A stretch of DNA of 64,000 nucleotides from Campylobacter hominis ATCC BAA-381 (lineage in GTDB: Bacteria > Campylobacterota > Campylobacteria > Campylobacterales > Campylobacteraceae). The stretch spans positions 868,001-932,000 of the forward strand of contig NC_009714.1 in NCBI RefSeq assembly GCF_000017585.1, in the 5' to 3' direction. This document shows positions 31,490-40,444 of the stretch, in pieces. The stretch's first letter is position 1. Each line of letters opens with the position of its first letter. A model generated the notes under the pieces. That model saw only the letters and a list, made by a program, of their open reading frames with translations. It searched no databases and was not told where the DNA came from. Both the position numbers and the translations under genes were made by a program.

Positions 31490-33021
31490 ATTTTTATCCT
31501 AATTTTTGCAAAAACAGATCTTAAAATTGAAATTTCATAATCATTCATAATAAATTTAACGCAAATCAGCGTATAGATAATGATATAAAGCGTTCCTAAA
31601 ACAAGCAGAAATTTCAAGCCGCCGTAATTTGTAAAATAATCAAAAATTAAAATAAAAGCAACTCCGAAAAGCATAAAGAACATCATTTTAAAAATATTTC
31701 GCCAAAATTTTAAAATATCCAGTTTTATTCTTAAATGATAATAAAAATTCATAATAACCGCATTAAAAGCAAAAATTGTCACGCCTGTCCCGATAGCTGC
31801 ACCGATTGCGCCGTATTTTTCGGCAAGCGGAATTGAAATTGCGATATTTGCAAAAGTCATTAAAAAGGCTCCGATTGAGCGAAATTTAACACGATTTTTT
31901 GCCTGCAAAATTGAAATTCCTAAATTCTGAATCAAAGGAATTGTTATTGGAAGCACTAAAATGAGCGCTACAAAATAACTTTGCTCATAATTTTTTCCTG
32001 CCCAAAGTATAATAAACTCGCGCCCGAAAATTACAAAAAGCGAAGCTATAAGAAAAATTATATAAAATTGCAGGCGGGCGATTTTGATAAATTCGTCGGT
32101 CATTTCGCTATCTTTACTGCCAAGACTTACCATTTTTGCGACTTTTGGAAGCATCACCGAGCTGATTGTCACGGAAAGCGTGATAAATGTGCCGTTTATC
32201 ACAATCGCAACAGCATAAATCGCGACTTCCTTTGCACCGCAAAATATGCCGAGTATAAAATTTGCAACACTCCAATTAACCTGATCGACAACAATTCCCA
32301 AAAAAATGAAAAAAGAATATCCGAAAATGTTTTTAAGCACACTAAAATCAAAGTTTAACACGCTTATTTCTGGCCTTACCGTTTTGCGGCAATAGAAAAA
32401 ATCAGCCAAAATACAAACTATATTTATCACTGTAAGTATCACTATAATACAAACAGCGCGGTATCCTAAAAAAAGCACCGGTATAGCTAAAACAGGAAGC
32501 ATAATCGTTCGAAAAATATTCATAAGTTTCATAAAAATAAAATTTTCGTATGCGTTTAAAATCGTAGAATAGATACTGAAAATAAAAGTAAGCGCAAGAT
32601 TTAGCGTTAATAATAAAAACATAATCTGAAGTTTCGAAATTTCATAATCACTGAGTTTTGCACCAAAAATATCGCCTGCAAAATATGTAATGATAATTCC
32701 TGAAATAATCGCAAAAATGCTAATTATCAGATATACACTGAAAATTGTGCCGTGAAGCGTTTTTTCAGCTTTTTTATCACCGTTTGCGATGTATTTTGAA
32801 GTATATACGATAACGGCGTTTCCAAAACCGAAATCAAGTATCGCCAAATAGCCGATTACACTTGAAGCAAGTGAGTAAAGTCCATATTCCGCCTGTCCCA
32901 TCATTCGTAAAAAAAACGGCGTATAGATAAGAGCCGATATTGTGCTTAAAAAAATATTTGCGTAGCTTAAAACTACACCGAATTTACGCTGATTTGTCGC
33001 GCTTTGAGTTAAAAATTTCAC
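31486..33021 (-). CDS. Wzx/MATE-type oligosaccharide flippase
   Basis: A 511-residue polytopic membrane protein with about 12-14 hydrophobic segments, of the polysaccharide flippase (Wzx, MOP exporter) family: VLSYANIFLSTISALIYTPF and MMGQAEYGLYSLASSVIGYL at the start, LDFGFGNAVIVYTSKYIANG, and SVMLPKVAKM in the middle. It has no ATP-binding motifs, so it is not PglK, the ABC flippase of C. jejuni. It probably moves the completed undecaprenyl-PP-glycan across the inner membrane for PglB. The start is GTG; the stop of the ecotin gene overlaps it by one base (TAGTG), so coupling is likely. Confidence 0.88.
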   Translation of the reverse strand: MKFLTQSATNQRKFGVVLSYANIFLSTISALIYTPFFLRMMGQAEYGLYSLASSVIGYLAILDFGFGNAVIVYTSKYIANGDKKAEKTLHGTIFSVYLIISIFAIISGIIITYFAGDIFGAKLSDYEISKLQIMFLLLTLNLALTFIFSIYSTILNAYENFIFMKLMNIFRTIMLPVLAIPVLFLGYRAVCIIVILTVINIVCILADFFYCRKTVRPEISVLNFDFSVLKNIFGYSFFIFLGIVVDQVNWSVANFILGIFCGAKEVAIYAVAIVINGTFITLSVTISSVMLPKVAKMVSLGSKDSEMTDEFIKIARLQFYIIFLIASLFVIFGREFIILWAGKNYEQSYFVALILVLPITIPLIQNLGISILQAKNRVKFRSIGAFLMTFANIAISIPLAEKYGAIGAAIGTGVTIFAFNAVIMNFYYHLRIKLDILKFWRNIFKMMFFMLFGVAFILIFDYFTNYGGLKFLLVLGTLYIIIYTLICVKFIMNDYEISILRSVFAKIRIKI

Positions 33022-33476
33022 TATTTGGCTTTTTTATCCAAAATTTCCGATTTTTCTAGCGAAAAGATGCTATATTTTACTTTTACATCTTTTGGTGTAT
33101 AAAAAACAAATGGAAGTTTTGAACTGTATTTTTTGTAAATTTCCGGTTCGAATTTTACAAATTTTTCTTTTTTAACACCATCACCGCAATACATCAAAGT
33201 TCCGGCTAATAAGCCTTTGGCTTTAAATTTATAATATTCGTATCCGAAACCTTTTAAATTTTGATTCGTTAAATTTCCGTCGGTAAAAAAATAGCTGTTA
33301 CAATCGAGCTCTAAATTTTTACCGAACTCTATTTTAACCAATTTTTCATCTTCGTTTTCAAGCGGTGCAAGCTCTAAAATTTGCATAATTTCGCCATTTT
33401 TCGCCTTAGGAAAAATGCTGAAATCAAAAGCGAAACTGAAACTTACCGCCAAAATAAAAATCAAAAAAAATCTCAT
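33021..33476 (-). CDS. eco: Ecotin-family periplasmic serine-protease inhibitor
   Basis: A 151-residue protein with a Sec signal peptide (cleavage near Ala16). The mature part follows ecotin closely: QILELAP, LVKIEFGKNLELDCN, LKGFGYEYYKFK, LMYCGDGVKKEKFV, YSSKLPFVFYTPKDVKVKYSI. Cys59 and Cys97 match the ecotin disulfide. By alignment with E. coli ecotin (P1 Met84, three residues before Cys87), the P1 residue here is Leu94 and P1' is Met95, so chymotrypsin- or elastase-like proteases are plausible targets. It has its own promoter and RBS CAGGAGT, and is the first gene of the pgl operon. I have not seen this placement described, but cannot search. Confidence 0.92.
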   Translation of the reverse strand: MRFFLIFILAVSFSFAFDFSIFPKAKNGEIMQILELAPLENEDEKLVKIEFGKNLELDCNSYFFTDGNLTNQNLKGFGYEYYKFKAKGLLAGTLMYCGDGVKKEKFVKFEPEIYKKYSSKLPFVFYTPKDVKVKYSIFSLEKSEILDKKAK

Positions 33477-33482
33477 AAAAAA

Positions 33483-33506
33483 ACTCCTGAAAATTTGCAG
33501 ATTATA
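33483..33506 (-). promoter_or_regulatory. Promoter -10 and RBS at head of ecotin-pgl operon
   Basis: On the minus strand TATAAT (33501-33506) in GCTATAATCTGC is followed by CAGGAGT (33483-33489), six bases before the ecotin ATG. Upstream is T-rich with no clear -35. With overlaps or short gaps from here to hisA, this is the only obvious promoter for about 19 kb. Confidence 0.65.
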
Positions 33507-33560
33507 GCAAACAAAATTTAATGTAAAATGTAAATTTTAGCGTTTCATTAGCAAAAATTT

Positions 33561-33568
33561 TATAAAAT
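33561..33568 (+). promoter_or_regulatory. Likely pyrB -10 box
   Basis: TATAAAAT lies 37 bases before the pyrB ATG, with AAAGGA as RBS just before the start. It is divergent from the ecotin promoter within a 121-base region. Confidence 0.55.
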
Positions 33569-33597
33569 GGCGCAATTTAAACTTCAAAGGAAAATCG

Positions 33598-34524
33598 ATG
33601 CCTTATACAAAAAAAGATTTAATCAGTATGAAAGATCTAAGCAAAGACGATATTTTCGATATATTGCGTCTTGCTTTGAAATTTAAGGAGCTTAATAAAA
33701 GTCCTGTTAAAAAAGCTGATTCACTTCGCGGAAAAACCGTAATAAACGCATTTTTTGAAAATTCTACAAGAACAAGAACCAGCTTTGAAATCGCTGCAAA
33801 AAGACTTGGCGCGGATGCGATAAATTTTTCAAGCAGCGTAAGCAGCACAAAAAAAGGCGAATCTCTAATCGATACGATAAAAAATATGGAGGCGATGAAA
33901 ACCGATATTTTCGTTGTGCGACACGCAAGTAGCGGCACTGCAAAATTCATCGCTGATAATGCAAGCGCGAGCGTAGTAAATGCCGGAGACGGCTTAAACG
34001 AGCACCCGACTCAATGTTTGCTTGATTTGCTTACGATTTACGAAAACAAAGGAAGACTTGAAAACCTGAATGTAGCGATAATCGGTGATATTTTTCGCTC
34101 AAGAGTTGCAAGATCAAATGTTTGGGCGATGAAAACGCTTGGTATAAATGTAAAACTTTTCGGACCGCCGATGATGACAAGAGATTGTGAAGCATTTGGT
34201 GTTCCGCTTTGTAGCAATATCGACGAAGCCGTTGAAAATAGTGATGTAATCATTATGCTTCGCATTCAACTTGAAAGACAGGATGGCGAACCTGAATTTC
34301 CTTCTGTACGCGAATACAGTAAATTTTTCGGACTTACAGCAAAACGTATGGAATTAGCTAAAAAAGACGTAATTATAATGCATCCGGGACCAATAAATCG
34401 CGGTGTGGAGATAAACTCCGATGTGGCAGACGATCCGAAATTTACAAAAATTTTAAATCAAGTTGAAAACGGCGTTGCTGTAAGAATGGCTGTTTTGGAT
34501 ACTTTGATAAAAAATAGGAGCTGA
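33598..34524 (+). CDS. pyrB: Aspartate carbamoyltransferase catalytic chain
   Basis: Second step of pyrimidine synthesis: carbamoyl phosphate plus aspartate gives carbamoyl aspartate. The 308-residue length is normal. The carbamoyl-phosphate loop is FFENSTRTRTSFE, the second substrate loop is SSVSSTKKGES, and HPTQCLLDLLTIYE and MHPGPINRGVEI are present. No regulatory PyrI is beside it. The next gene, pyrC, starts two bases after its stop, with AGGAG of the pyrB end serving as RBS. Confidence 0.97.
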   Translation: MPYTKKDLISMKDLSKDDIFDILRLALKFKELNKSPVKKADSLRGKTVINAFFENSTRTRTSFEIAAKRLGADAINFSSSVSSTKKGESLIDTIKNMEAMKTDIFVVRHASSGTAKFIADNASASVVNAGDGLNEHPTQCLLDLLTIYENKGRLENLNVAIIGDIFRSRVARSNVWAMKTLGINVKLFGPPMMTRDCEAFGVPLCSNIDEAVENSDVIIMLRIQLERQDGEPEFPSVREYSKFFGLTAKRMELAKKDVIIMHPGPINRGVEINSDVADDPKFTKILNQVENGVAVRMAVLDTLIKNRS

Positions 34525-34526
34525 AA

Positions 34527-35807
34527 ATGAAAATTTTAATAAAAAACGGTACAGTAATAAATGCGACAGGCAGGCAAAAAATCAATGTTTTAATAGAAAA
34601 TGATAAAATTTTAAAATTAACAAACAGTGATGAAAAAGCCGATAAAATCATTGACGCAAAAGAAAAACTTGTAATGCCCGGACTAATAGATATGCATGTG
34701 CATTTTAGAGATCCCGGATTTGAATATAAAGATGATATAAATACAGGTAGTGAGTGCGCAGTAGCAGGCGGTGTTACGACTTGTATGTGTATGGCAAACA
34801 CAAATCCTGTAAACGATAACCGCACGATAACGGAAGCCATGATAAAAAAAGCCAAAGCTAAAGGATTAATCGATTTACTTCCAATCGGGGCGATTACAAA
34901 AGATTTCGAAGGCAAAAAAATCGTAGAAATGGGCGATATGATAGAGGGCGGATGTGTAGCTTTCAGCGATGACGGACTTCCTGTAACTGACAGCTCGGTA
35001 ATGCGTCAAGCGCTTGAATATTCGGCTTATTTCGGCACATTCGTGATAAACCACTGCGAAGATTGTTCGCTTTGCCATGGCGGAGTGATGAATGAGGGAA
35101 AAGTCAGTGCAATTTTAGGACTTAAAGGTATGGCAAGCGAAAAAGAAGAAATTATGGTTGCGCGTGATCTTCTGCTTGCCAAAAAAACGGGCGGACATAT
35201 TCATATAGCGCATGTCAGTTCGCTTTGGTCATTAAAACTGATAGAGCAAGCTAAAAAAGACGGAATAAATGTAACCTGCGAAGTAACACCGCATCATTTC
35301 AGTTTCGATGAAAATAGACTTATCACTTACGATACAAATTACAAAATGTCGCCGCCACTTCGCACAAACAAAGATCTTGCGGCAATTCGTACCGCTCTTA
35401 AAAATGGTATGATAGATGTCATCGCGACAGATCACGCGCCGCACAGTTGGGATGATAAATTTGTGGAATTTGATAAAGCGCCTTTTGGAATTTTGGGACT
35501 TCAAACGCTTGTGCCGTTAACTTTAAACCTTGTAAAAGAAGGCATAATCAGTCTTGAAAAAATGGTTTCTTTATGTTCGGCTAGACCTGCTGAAATTTTA
35601 AACATCAAAAACAAAGGCGAAATAAAAGCTGGAAATATAGCAGATATCGCAATAATCGATCCTGATTTAAAATATATCTATGATAAAAATTTAAACAAAT
35701 CAAAATCAATAAATTCGCCGCTTTTTAATAAAGAACTTACAGGCGCTGCAATTTGCACAATAAAAAACGGACGCGTAGTATTTGAGTTTCCAAATATCGT
35801 AGCATAG
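34527..35807 (+). CDS. pyrC: Dihydroorotase
   Basis: Zinc-dependent cyclisation of carbamoyl aspartate to dihydroorotate, the step after PyrB. It has 426 residues and is of the class I (long) type: the metal-binding HXH is in IDMHVHFRDPG, and HCEDCSLCHGG and HIAHVSS supply further His ligands. The catalytic Asp is in IATDHAPHS. It is co-transcribed with pyrB, two bases apart. Class I enzymes often bind PyrB physically in other bacteria; this adjacency is compatible with that. Confidence 0.94.
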   Translation: MKILIKNGTVINATGRQKINVLIENDKILKLTNSDEKADKIIDAKEKLVMPGLIDMHVHFRDPGFEYKDDINTGSECAVAGGVTTCMCMANTNPVNDNRTITEAMIKKAKAKGLIDLLPIGAITKDFEGKKIVEMGDMIEGGCVAFSDDGLPVTDSSVMRQALEYSAYFGTFVINHCEDCSLCHGGVMNEGKVSAILGLKGMASEKEEIMVARDLLLAKKTGGHIHIAHVSSLWSLKLIEQAKKDGINVTCEVTPHHFSFDENRLITYDTNYKMSPPLRTNKDLAAIRTALKNGMIDVIATDHAPHSWDDKFVEFDKAPFGILGLQTLVPLTLNLVKEGIISLEKMVSLCSARPAEILNIKNKGEIKAGNIADIAIIDPDLKYIYDKNLNKSKSINSPLFNKELTGAAICTIKNGRVVFEFPNIVA

Positions 35808-36507
35808 AATTTAACTTTTTTAATAAATTTTTAAAATTCCGTAGCGATTTTAATCACTACGGAATTAATTTTTTTCAGTTGTTATTTATTTTATGTAAAT
35901 TTTATCTTTTATGCATTATCAAAATTAAAATGTTGAACCTGATACATTAAAAACAACTTTCCAAAAAAAATTTTCATCTCATCTAATAAATTTTTATAAT
36001 TGCAAAAAGTTTCCAAAACTATCTTTTTTGATGTTGCAAAATTTGAAAAACACATTATAAAATATCTCATAAGCTTTTACCTGAATTTTTCTACATCGTT
36101 CTTTATATATAGCATATTATATAATTATTAAATTTTTACTGTTTTTACCGATTTGGTAATTTTAAATTTTTTTTAAAAAATTAATAGTTTTTGCTAAATT
36201 TATGGATTTTGACACAAAATACATAAACTGAAATTTCTTTATTTTTTTAAAGGCTGTATTTTAAAATTCACTGTCATTATATAAATCAAATATACCAAGA
36301 CTACTAAAATAATGCAAAGTATGATAATTTAAATTGCATTTTGTTGTGTCATTATGAGATTTTAAAAAACACAAAAAACTGATAATAAAAAAATCAATAA
36401 ATTCTTGATAAAAGCCGTAAAATTCAATTTTAAAAGAGTAAATTTTATAAATTTTAAGTCTTATTTTGGTAAAATTAAAGGAATTTTTAAAATTTAAAGG
36501 ATTAACG
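35808..36507. other. AT-rich spacer between pyrC and glmU
   Basis: About 700 bases with no convincing gene. A 48-codon minus-strand frame (35909-36055) is listed separately. A minus-strand frame from inside glmU to 36261 is open for 89 codons, but starts within the glmU coding region and is low-complexity. The last 50 bases must hold the glmU promoter; GGTAAAAT near 36470-36477 is the best -10 candidate. Confidence 0.5.
35909..36055 (-). pseudogene. Short orphan frame, possible gene fragment
   Basis: An ATG-TAA frame of 48 codons on the minus strand reads like ordinary protein (TSKKIVLETFCNYKNLLDEM, then KIFFGKLFLMYQVQHFNF). No family is recognised and no RBS is clear. It may be the remains of a larger gene, a very small real gene, or chance. 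Confidence 0.2.
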
Positions 36508-37806
36508 ATGAGTGAAATCAGCGTAATCATATTAGCTGCGGGTTTTGGAACTCGTATGAAATCAAAAAAAGCAAAGGTTTTATTTGAACTTTGCGGCGAA
36601 CCGATGCTTTTTCATATATTAAAAAAAGCTTACGAAATAACAGATAACGTAAATGTAGTTTTGCATTATGACTTTGAAAATATAAAAAATATCGTGCTTT
36701 CGAAATTTCCGAATGTAAAAATTTACAAACAGGATCACGAAAATTTTCCAGGAACCGCCGGAGCATTAAAAAATATAAATCTAAACTCACAAAAAACTTT
36801 AATTATATGCGGAGATATGCCTCTTGTAAAAACCGCAGAACTTAAAAAACTTTGCAAAGGCGAAACCGATATAAATTTAAGCGTCTTTTATGCCGAAAAT
36901 CCATTTGGATACGGTCGCGTTATAAATAAAAACGGCAAAATTTTAAAAATAGTCGAACAAAAAGATGCAAACGAGCAGGAATTAAAAGAAAACTGCGTAA
37001 ATGCCGGCGCTTATTGTTTTAAAACAGACATTTTAAAGCAAATTTTACCATTAATAAAAAATGAAAATTCTCAAAAAGAGTATTATTTAACGGATGCCAT
37101 TGAAATTGCACTTCAAAAAAAGCTAAAATGTCAAGCTATTGAAGTGGCGGAAGAAAATTTTATGGGAATAAACGATAAATTCGCATTAAGTAAAGCTGAA
37201 ACGATAATACAAAATGAGATAAAAGAAAATTTAATGAAAAACGGTGTTTTAATGCGCCTGCCTGAAAGTATTTATATAGATTCAAGAGCCAAATTCATAG
37301 GTGAATGCGAATTGCATGAAAATGTAAGTATAATCGGATCTTGCGTTATAGAAAACAGCATAATAAAAAGCTCATCGGTGATAGAAAATTCTCATATCAT
37401 AAATAGCGATATCGGTCCGATGGCGCACATAAGACCTGATTGTGAAATTTCAGACACTCATATAGGAAATTTTGTAGAACTCAAAAAAGCCAAAGTAAAT
37501 AAAATTAAAGCCGGACATTTAAGCTATCTTGGAGATTGTGAAATACAGGAAGGCACAAATGTCGGTTGCGGAACTATTACTTGTAATTATGACGGAAAAA
37601 GAAAATACAGAACAAAAATCGGCAAAAACGTATTTATCGGATCAGATACACAATTGGTAGCTCCGGTAGAAATACAAGACAATGTTTTAATCGCGGCAGG
37701 AAGCACAATCACAAAAAATGTGGAAGAAGGTTCTCTTGCAATTTCTCGCATAAAGCAGGAAAATAAACCCGGTTTTTTTGCTAAATTTTTTAAGGAAATA
37801 AAATGA
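36508..37806 (+). CDS. glmU: Bifunctional GlcN-1-P acetyltransferase / GlcNAc-1-P uridylyltransferase
   Basis: Makes UDP-GlcNAc, the precursor for peptidoglycan, LPS and, here, the PglF substrate. The N-terminal uridylyltransferase has VIILAAGFGTRMKSKKAKVL, and the C-terminal left-handed beta-helix has HIRPDCEISDTHIGNFVELKKA and LGDCEIQEGTNVGCGTITCN. Codons upstream to 36466 are open, but the ATG at 36508 gives the standard N-terminus MSEISVIILAAG and has AAAGG seven bases before it. The protein is 432 residues. Its stop overlaps coaBC by 4 bases (ATGA). Confidence 0.96.
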   Translation: MSEISVIILAAGFGTRMKSKKAKVLFELCGEPMLFHILKKAYEITDNVNVVLHYDFENIKNIVLSKFPNVKIYKQDHENFPGTAGALKNINLNSQKTLIICGDMPLVKTAELKKLCKGETDINLSVFYAENPFGYGRVINKNGKILKIVEQKDANEQELKENCVNAGAYCFKTDILKQILPLIKNENSQKEYYLTDAIEIALQKKLKCQAIEVAEENFMGINDKFALSKAETIIQNEIKENLMKNGVLMRLPESIYIDSRAKFIGECELHENVSIIGSCVIENSIIKSSSVIENSHIINSDIGPMAHIRPDCEISDTHIGNFVELKKAKVNKIKAGHLSYLGDCEIQEGTNVGCGTITCNYDGKRKYRTKIGKNVFIGSDTQLVAPVEIQDNVLIAAGSTITKNVEEGSLAISRIKQENKPGFFAKFFKEIK

Positions 37807-38981
37807 CAAGAAAAAAAATTTTACTCGCAGTTTGCGGAAGCATAAGCTTTTATAAAGCTTTTGAAATTTTAAGTGAGCTTAAAAAAGAAAATTTTGATGT
37901 ATATGTTGCACTTAGCGAAGGTGTGTTAAAATTCGTAGATTATCATGCATTTGACGCACTTTGCGAACATCCTGTGCTTTGCAGCAAAACAGAAGATTGG
38001 CAAGAAGGATTAAACCATATAGAATATGCAAAAATGGATTTGATTTTAGTGGCTCCTGCAAGCGTAAATACCATAAATAAACTGGCTTGGGGCGTTTGCG
38101 ATAATATTTTCTTGCAAACTCTTATAGCAAGCGATGCAAAAATACTTATAGCTCCGGCTGCAAATGAAAAAATGCTGACCAATCCTATTACAAAAAATTG
38201 TATTCACATTTTAAAAGAAAAAAGAAAAGCGGAATTTATTGAACCTGTGGTTAAAAAACTAGCTTGCGGTGATGTGGCAAAAGGCGGTCTCGCCGATATA
38301 AATACAATAATTTATGCTGTAAAACGTGCTGTTACTGCGGATAATTTTTATGAAAACAAAATGGTCGTAATAACAGGCGGTCCTACAATAGAAAAAATCG
38401 ATGATGTTCGCGCTATAACTAATCTTTCAAGCGGAAAAATGGGTAGAGCGTTAGCCGATGCATTTTATATGCTTGGAGCAGATGTTACGCTGATTTCAAG
38501 CGTAGATTTCAGTGTTCCTTACAAACTTATAAAATTTGACAGTTCAATCGGATTAAAAAGTGCGCTTGACAGTATAAGATTTAAGGAAAATTCACTTTTA
38601 GTAATGGCTGCTGCGGTTAGCGATTATACACCGCGCTCACGATATAAAGGTAAATTAAAAAAAGAAGAGCTTGGTGATCTCTGGACTCTTCGACTAGGTA
38701 TAAACAATGATATACTTTCATCAATTGAGAGTAAAAAACTTAAAAAAATCGGTTTTAAAATGGAAAGCGATCAGGAAACAGCTTTAATGAGTGCTAAAAA
38801 AACGCTTATTATAAAGCATTTAGATGCTGTTTGCTTAAATATTTTGGATAGCGTTGTCAAATTCGGAAGCGATGACACAAAGATTACTTTTATAACTAAA
38901 AACAGCGAAATAAAACTGAAACAAGCTCCAAAAAGCGAACTTGCAATGCAAATCGCAGAACTTGCAAAAAGTTTATTTTGA
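37803..38981 (+). CDS. coaBC: Phosphopantothenoylcysteine synthetase/decarboxylase
   Basis: Two steps of coenzyme A synthesis in one protein: CoaB ligates cysteine to phosphopantothenate with CTP and CoaC decarboxylates it with FMN. It has 392 residues. The CoaC part has LLAVCGSISFYKAFEIL, active-site His in LNHIEYAKM and VAPASVNTINKLAWGVCDN; the usual PXMNXXM clamp appears as PAANEKM. CoaB has VITGGPTIEKIDDVRAITN and SSGKMG, and MAAAVSDYTP. It lies in a tight glmU-coaBC-uppS cluster. Confidence 0.95.
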   Translation: MTRKKILLAVCGSISFYKAFEILSELKKENFDVYVALSEGVLKFVDYHAFDALCEHPVLCSKTEDWQEGLNHIEYAKMDLILVAPASVNTINKLAWGVCDNIFLQTLIASDAKILIAPAANEKMLTNPITKNCIHILKEKRKAEFIEPVVKKLACGDVAKGGLADINTIIYAVKRAVTADNFYENKMVVITGGPTIEKIDDVRAITNLSSGKMGRALADAFYMLGADVTLISSVDFSVPYKLIKFDSSIGLKSALDSIRFKENSLLVMAAAVSDYTPRSRYKGKLKKEELGDLWTLRLGINNDILSSIESKKLKKIGFKMESDQETALMSAKKTLIIKHLDAVCLNILDSVVKFGSDDTKITFITKNSEIKLKQAPKSELAMQIAELAKSLF

Positions 38982-39658
38982 TGAATGAATTGCATCATTT
39001 AGCAATTATTATGGACGGCAACGGTCGCTGGGCTAAAACAAAGTCATTGGCACGAATAAAAGGGCATGAAGCAGGCGCAAAAGTAGTAGAAACTGTAAGT
39101 GAGTTTTGTATAAAAAATGGCATTGCAAATCTCACGCTTTACGCATTTAGCACGGAAAACTGGAAACGACCGGAAAGCGAAGTTAATTTTTTATTAAACC
39201 TGTTAAAAAAATTTATAATCAAAAAACGAGAAATTTTTATCAAAAATGAGATAAAATTTAAAGCAATCGGTGATATTTCAGTATTCTCACAAGATTTGCA
39301 ATCTGAAATTTCAGCTTTACAAAATTTAACCGCAACTTATAAAAAGTTAAATTTCAATCTTGCTTTAAATTACGGCTCACGAGATGAAATTATAAGAGCG
39401 GCAAAAAAAGTAATTCAAAAAGGCGATGAACTTAACGAACAAAATTTAAGTGCAAATCTTGATAGTGCCGACTCAGGAGATGTTGATTTGTTAATTAGAA
39501 CAGGTGGAGAAATTAGACTTTCAAATTTTATGCTTTGGCAGGCAAGCTATGCTGAACTTGCTTTTACAAATACGTTTTGGCCTGATTTTAGCGAGGATGA
39601 ACTTGCCGAAATAGTCGAAAATTTTAAAATTAAAAATCGCCGTTTCGGCGGTCTGTAA
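38981..39658 (+). CDS. uppS: Undecaprenyl diphosphate synthase
   Basis: Cis-prenyltransferase that makes C55-PP, the lipid carrier for peptidoglycan and for the Pgl glycan encoded in this same window. The family start AIIMDGNGRWAK carries the catalytic Asp, TLYAFSTENWKRP follows, and the C-terminus has LIRTGGEIRLSNFMLWQASY and ELAFTNTFWPDF. I chose the ATG at 38981, which overlaps the coaBC TGA by one base (TGATG); a TTG one codon upstream is possible. It is 225 residues long. Confidence 0.96.
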   Translation: MNELHHLAIIMDGNGRWAKTKSLARIKGHEAGAKVVETVSEFCIKNGIANLTLYAFSTENWKRPESEVNFLLNLLKKFIIKKREIFIKNEIKFKAIGDISVFSQDLQSEISALQNLTATYKKLNFNLALNYGSRDEIIRAAKKVIQKGDELNEQNLSANLDSADSGDVDLLIRTGGEIRLSNFMLWQASYAELAFTNTFWPDFSEDELAEIVENFKIKNRRFGGL

Positions 39659-39679
39659 AAATTTATAAAAAGAGAAAAA

Positions 39680-40444
39680 ATGATGAATTTAGGAATTTTA
39701 TATGGCGTATTTTTTGTAATTTTAGGTATTTGCGTCGGATCTTTCAGCAATGTTTTAATTTATCGCTTACCGAAAAAAGAGAGTATAAACTTTCCTGCAA
39801 GTCACTGCACCAAATGCGGTCATAAATTAAAATGGTATCACAACATACCATTATTTTCATGGATTTTTCTAGGCGGCAGATGCGCATTCTGCAAAGATAA
39901 AATTTCCATTCAATATCCAATCGTTGAATTTCTTGGCGGAATGCTTATGTTTATAGCTTATTATTTTGAACCGAACATATTAAAAGCGCTTATTTTAGGA
40001 CTTTGTTTTATAATTTTACTGGCTCTTTCAGCGATTGATTTTAAATACAAAGCAGTTCCTGATTCTCTTCTTTATCCAAGTCTTGTTTTGGCATTATGTT
40101 ACTCAATTATTGATTTTAAATTTGATGGAGTAATTGCGGCTTCAGTTTTAGCTTTTGCATTTTTTGCACTTCGTTTTATTGTCAGTTTTTGTTTAAAAAA
40201 AGAAGCAATGGGACCGGCTGACATTTTTATAGCAGGCGTAATCGGAGCTATTTTAGGACTTCGCCTTGGTTTTGCTTCTATTTTTGTAGCAGCGATTTTA
40301 ACACTTCCTGCATATGCGATTGTAAATAAAAAAGGTTACGAACTTCCATTTGTGCCGTTTCTTGCGCTTGGAATGCTTATAGTTTTTTGTGCAAAAACAG
40401 AAACAATTTGGATTTTAAATTATATCGGCGGGGCAAATGTATAG
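39680..40444 (+). CDS. Prepilin peptidase (type 4 leader peptidase)
   Basis: A membrane aspartyl protease that cleaves and N-methylates type IV prepilin-like proteins. The 254-residue protein has an N-terminal methylase-type domain with GSFSNVLIYRLP and the zinc-type pairs CTKCGHKLKW and CAFCKD, then six or so membrane segments. The first catalytic Asp is in ALSAIDFKYKAVPD. The second, normally in a GXGD context, appears as MGPADIFIAG. The substrates are probably the pseudopilins of the DNA-uptake system; none is in the window. It lies 21 bases after uppS. Confidence 0.87.
   Translation: MMNLGILYGVFFVILGICVGSFSNVLIYRLPKKESINFPASHCTKCGHKLKWYHNIPLFSWIFLGGRCAFCKDKISIQYPIVEFLGGMLMFIAYYFEPNILKALILGLCFIILLALSAIDFKYKAVPDSLLYPSLVLALCYSIIDFKFDGVIAASVLAFAFFALRFIVSFCLKKEAMGPADIFIAGVIGAILGLRLGFASIFVAAILTLPAYAIVNKKGYELPFVPFLALGMLIVFCAKTETIWILNYIGGANV

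Noticed and set aside
24117-33021. Poly-G or poly-C phase-variation tracts in glycosyltransferase genes
   Set aside because: Campylobacter glycan loci often have them, so I looked; I saw no G or C run long enough in this operon.
34442-34915. Minus-strand frame of 157 codons opposite pyrB/pyrC
   Set aside because: It is the mirror of two well-supported genes; composition (Ser/Phe/Ile-rich) is typical of antisense frames.
36261-36530. Minus-strand frame of 89 codons across the glmU start region
   Set aside because: It starts inside glmU coding sequence, has no RBS, and is dominated by Phe/Ile/Lys/Asn as expected for translated AT-rich DNA; the glmU promoter must lie within it.
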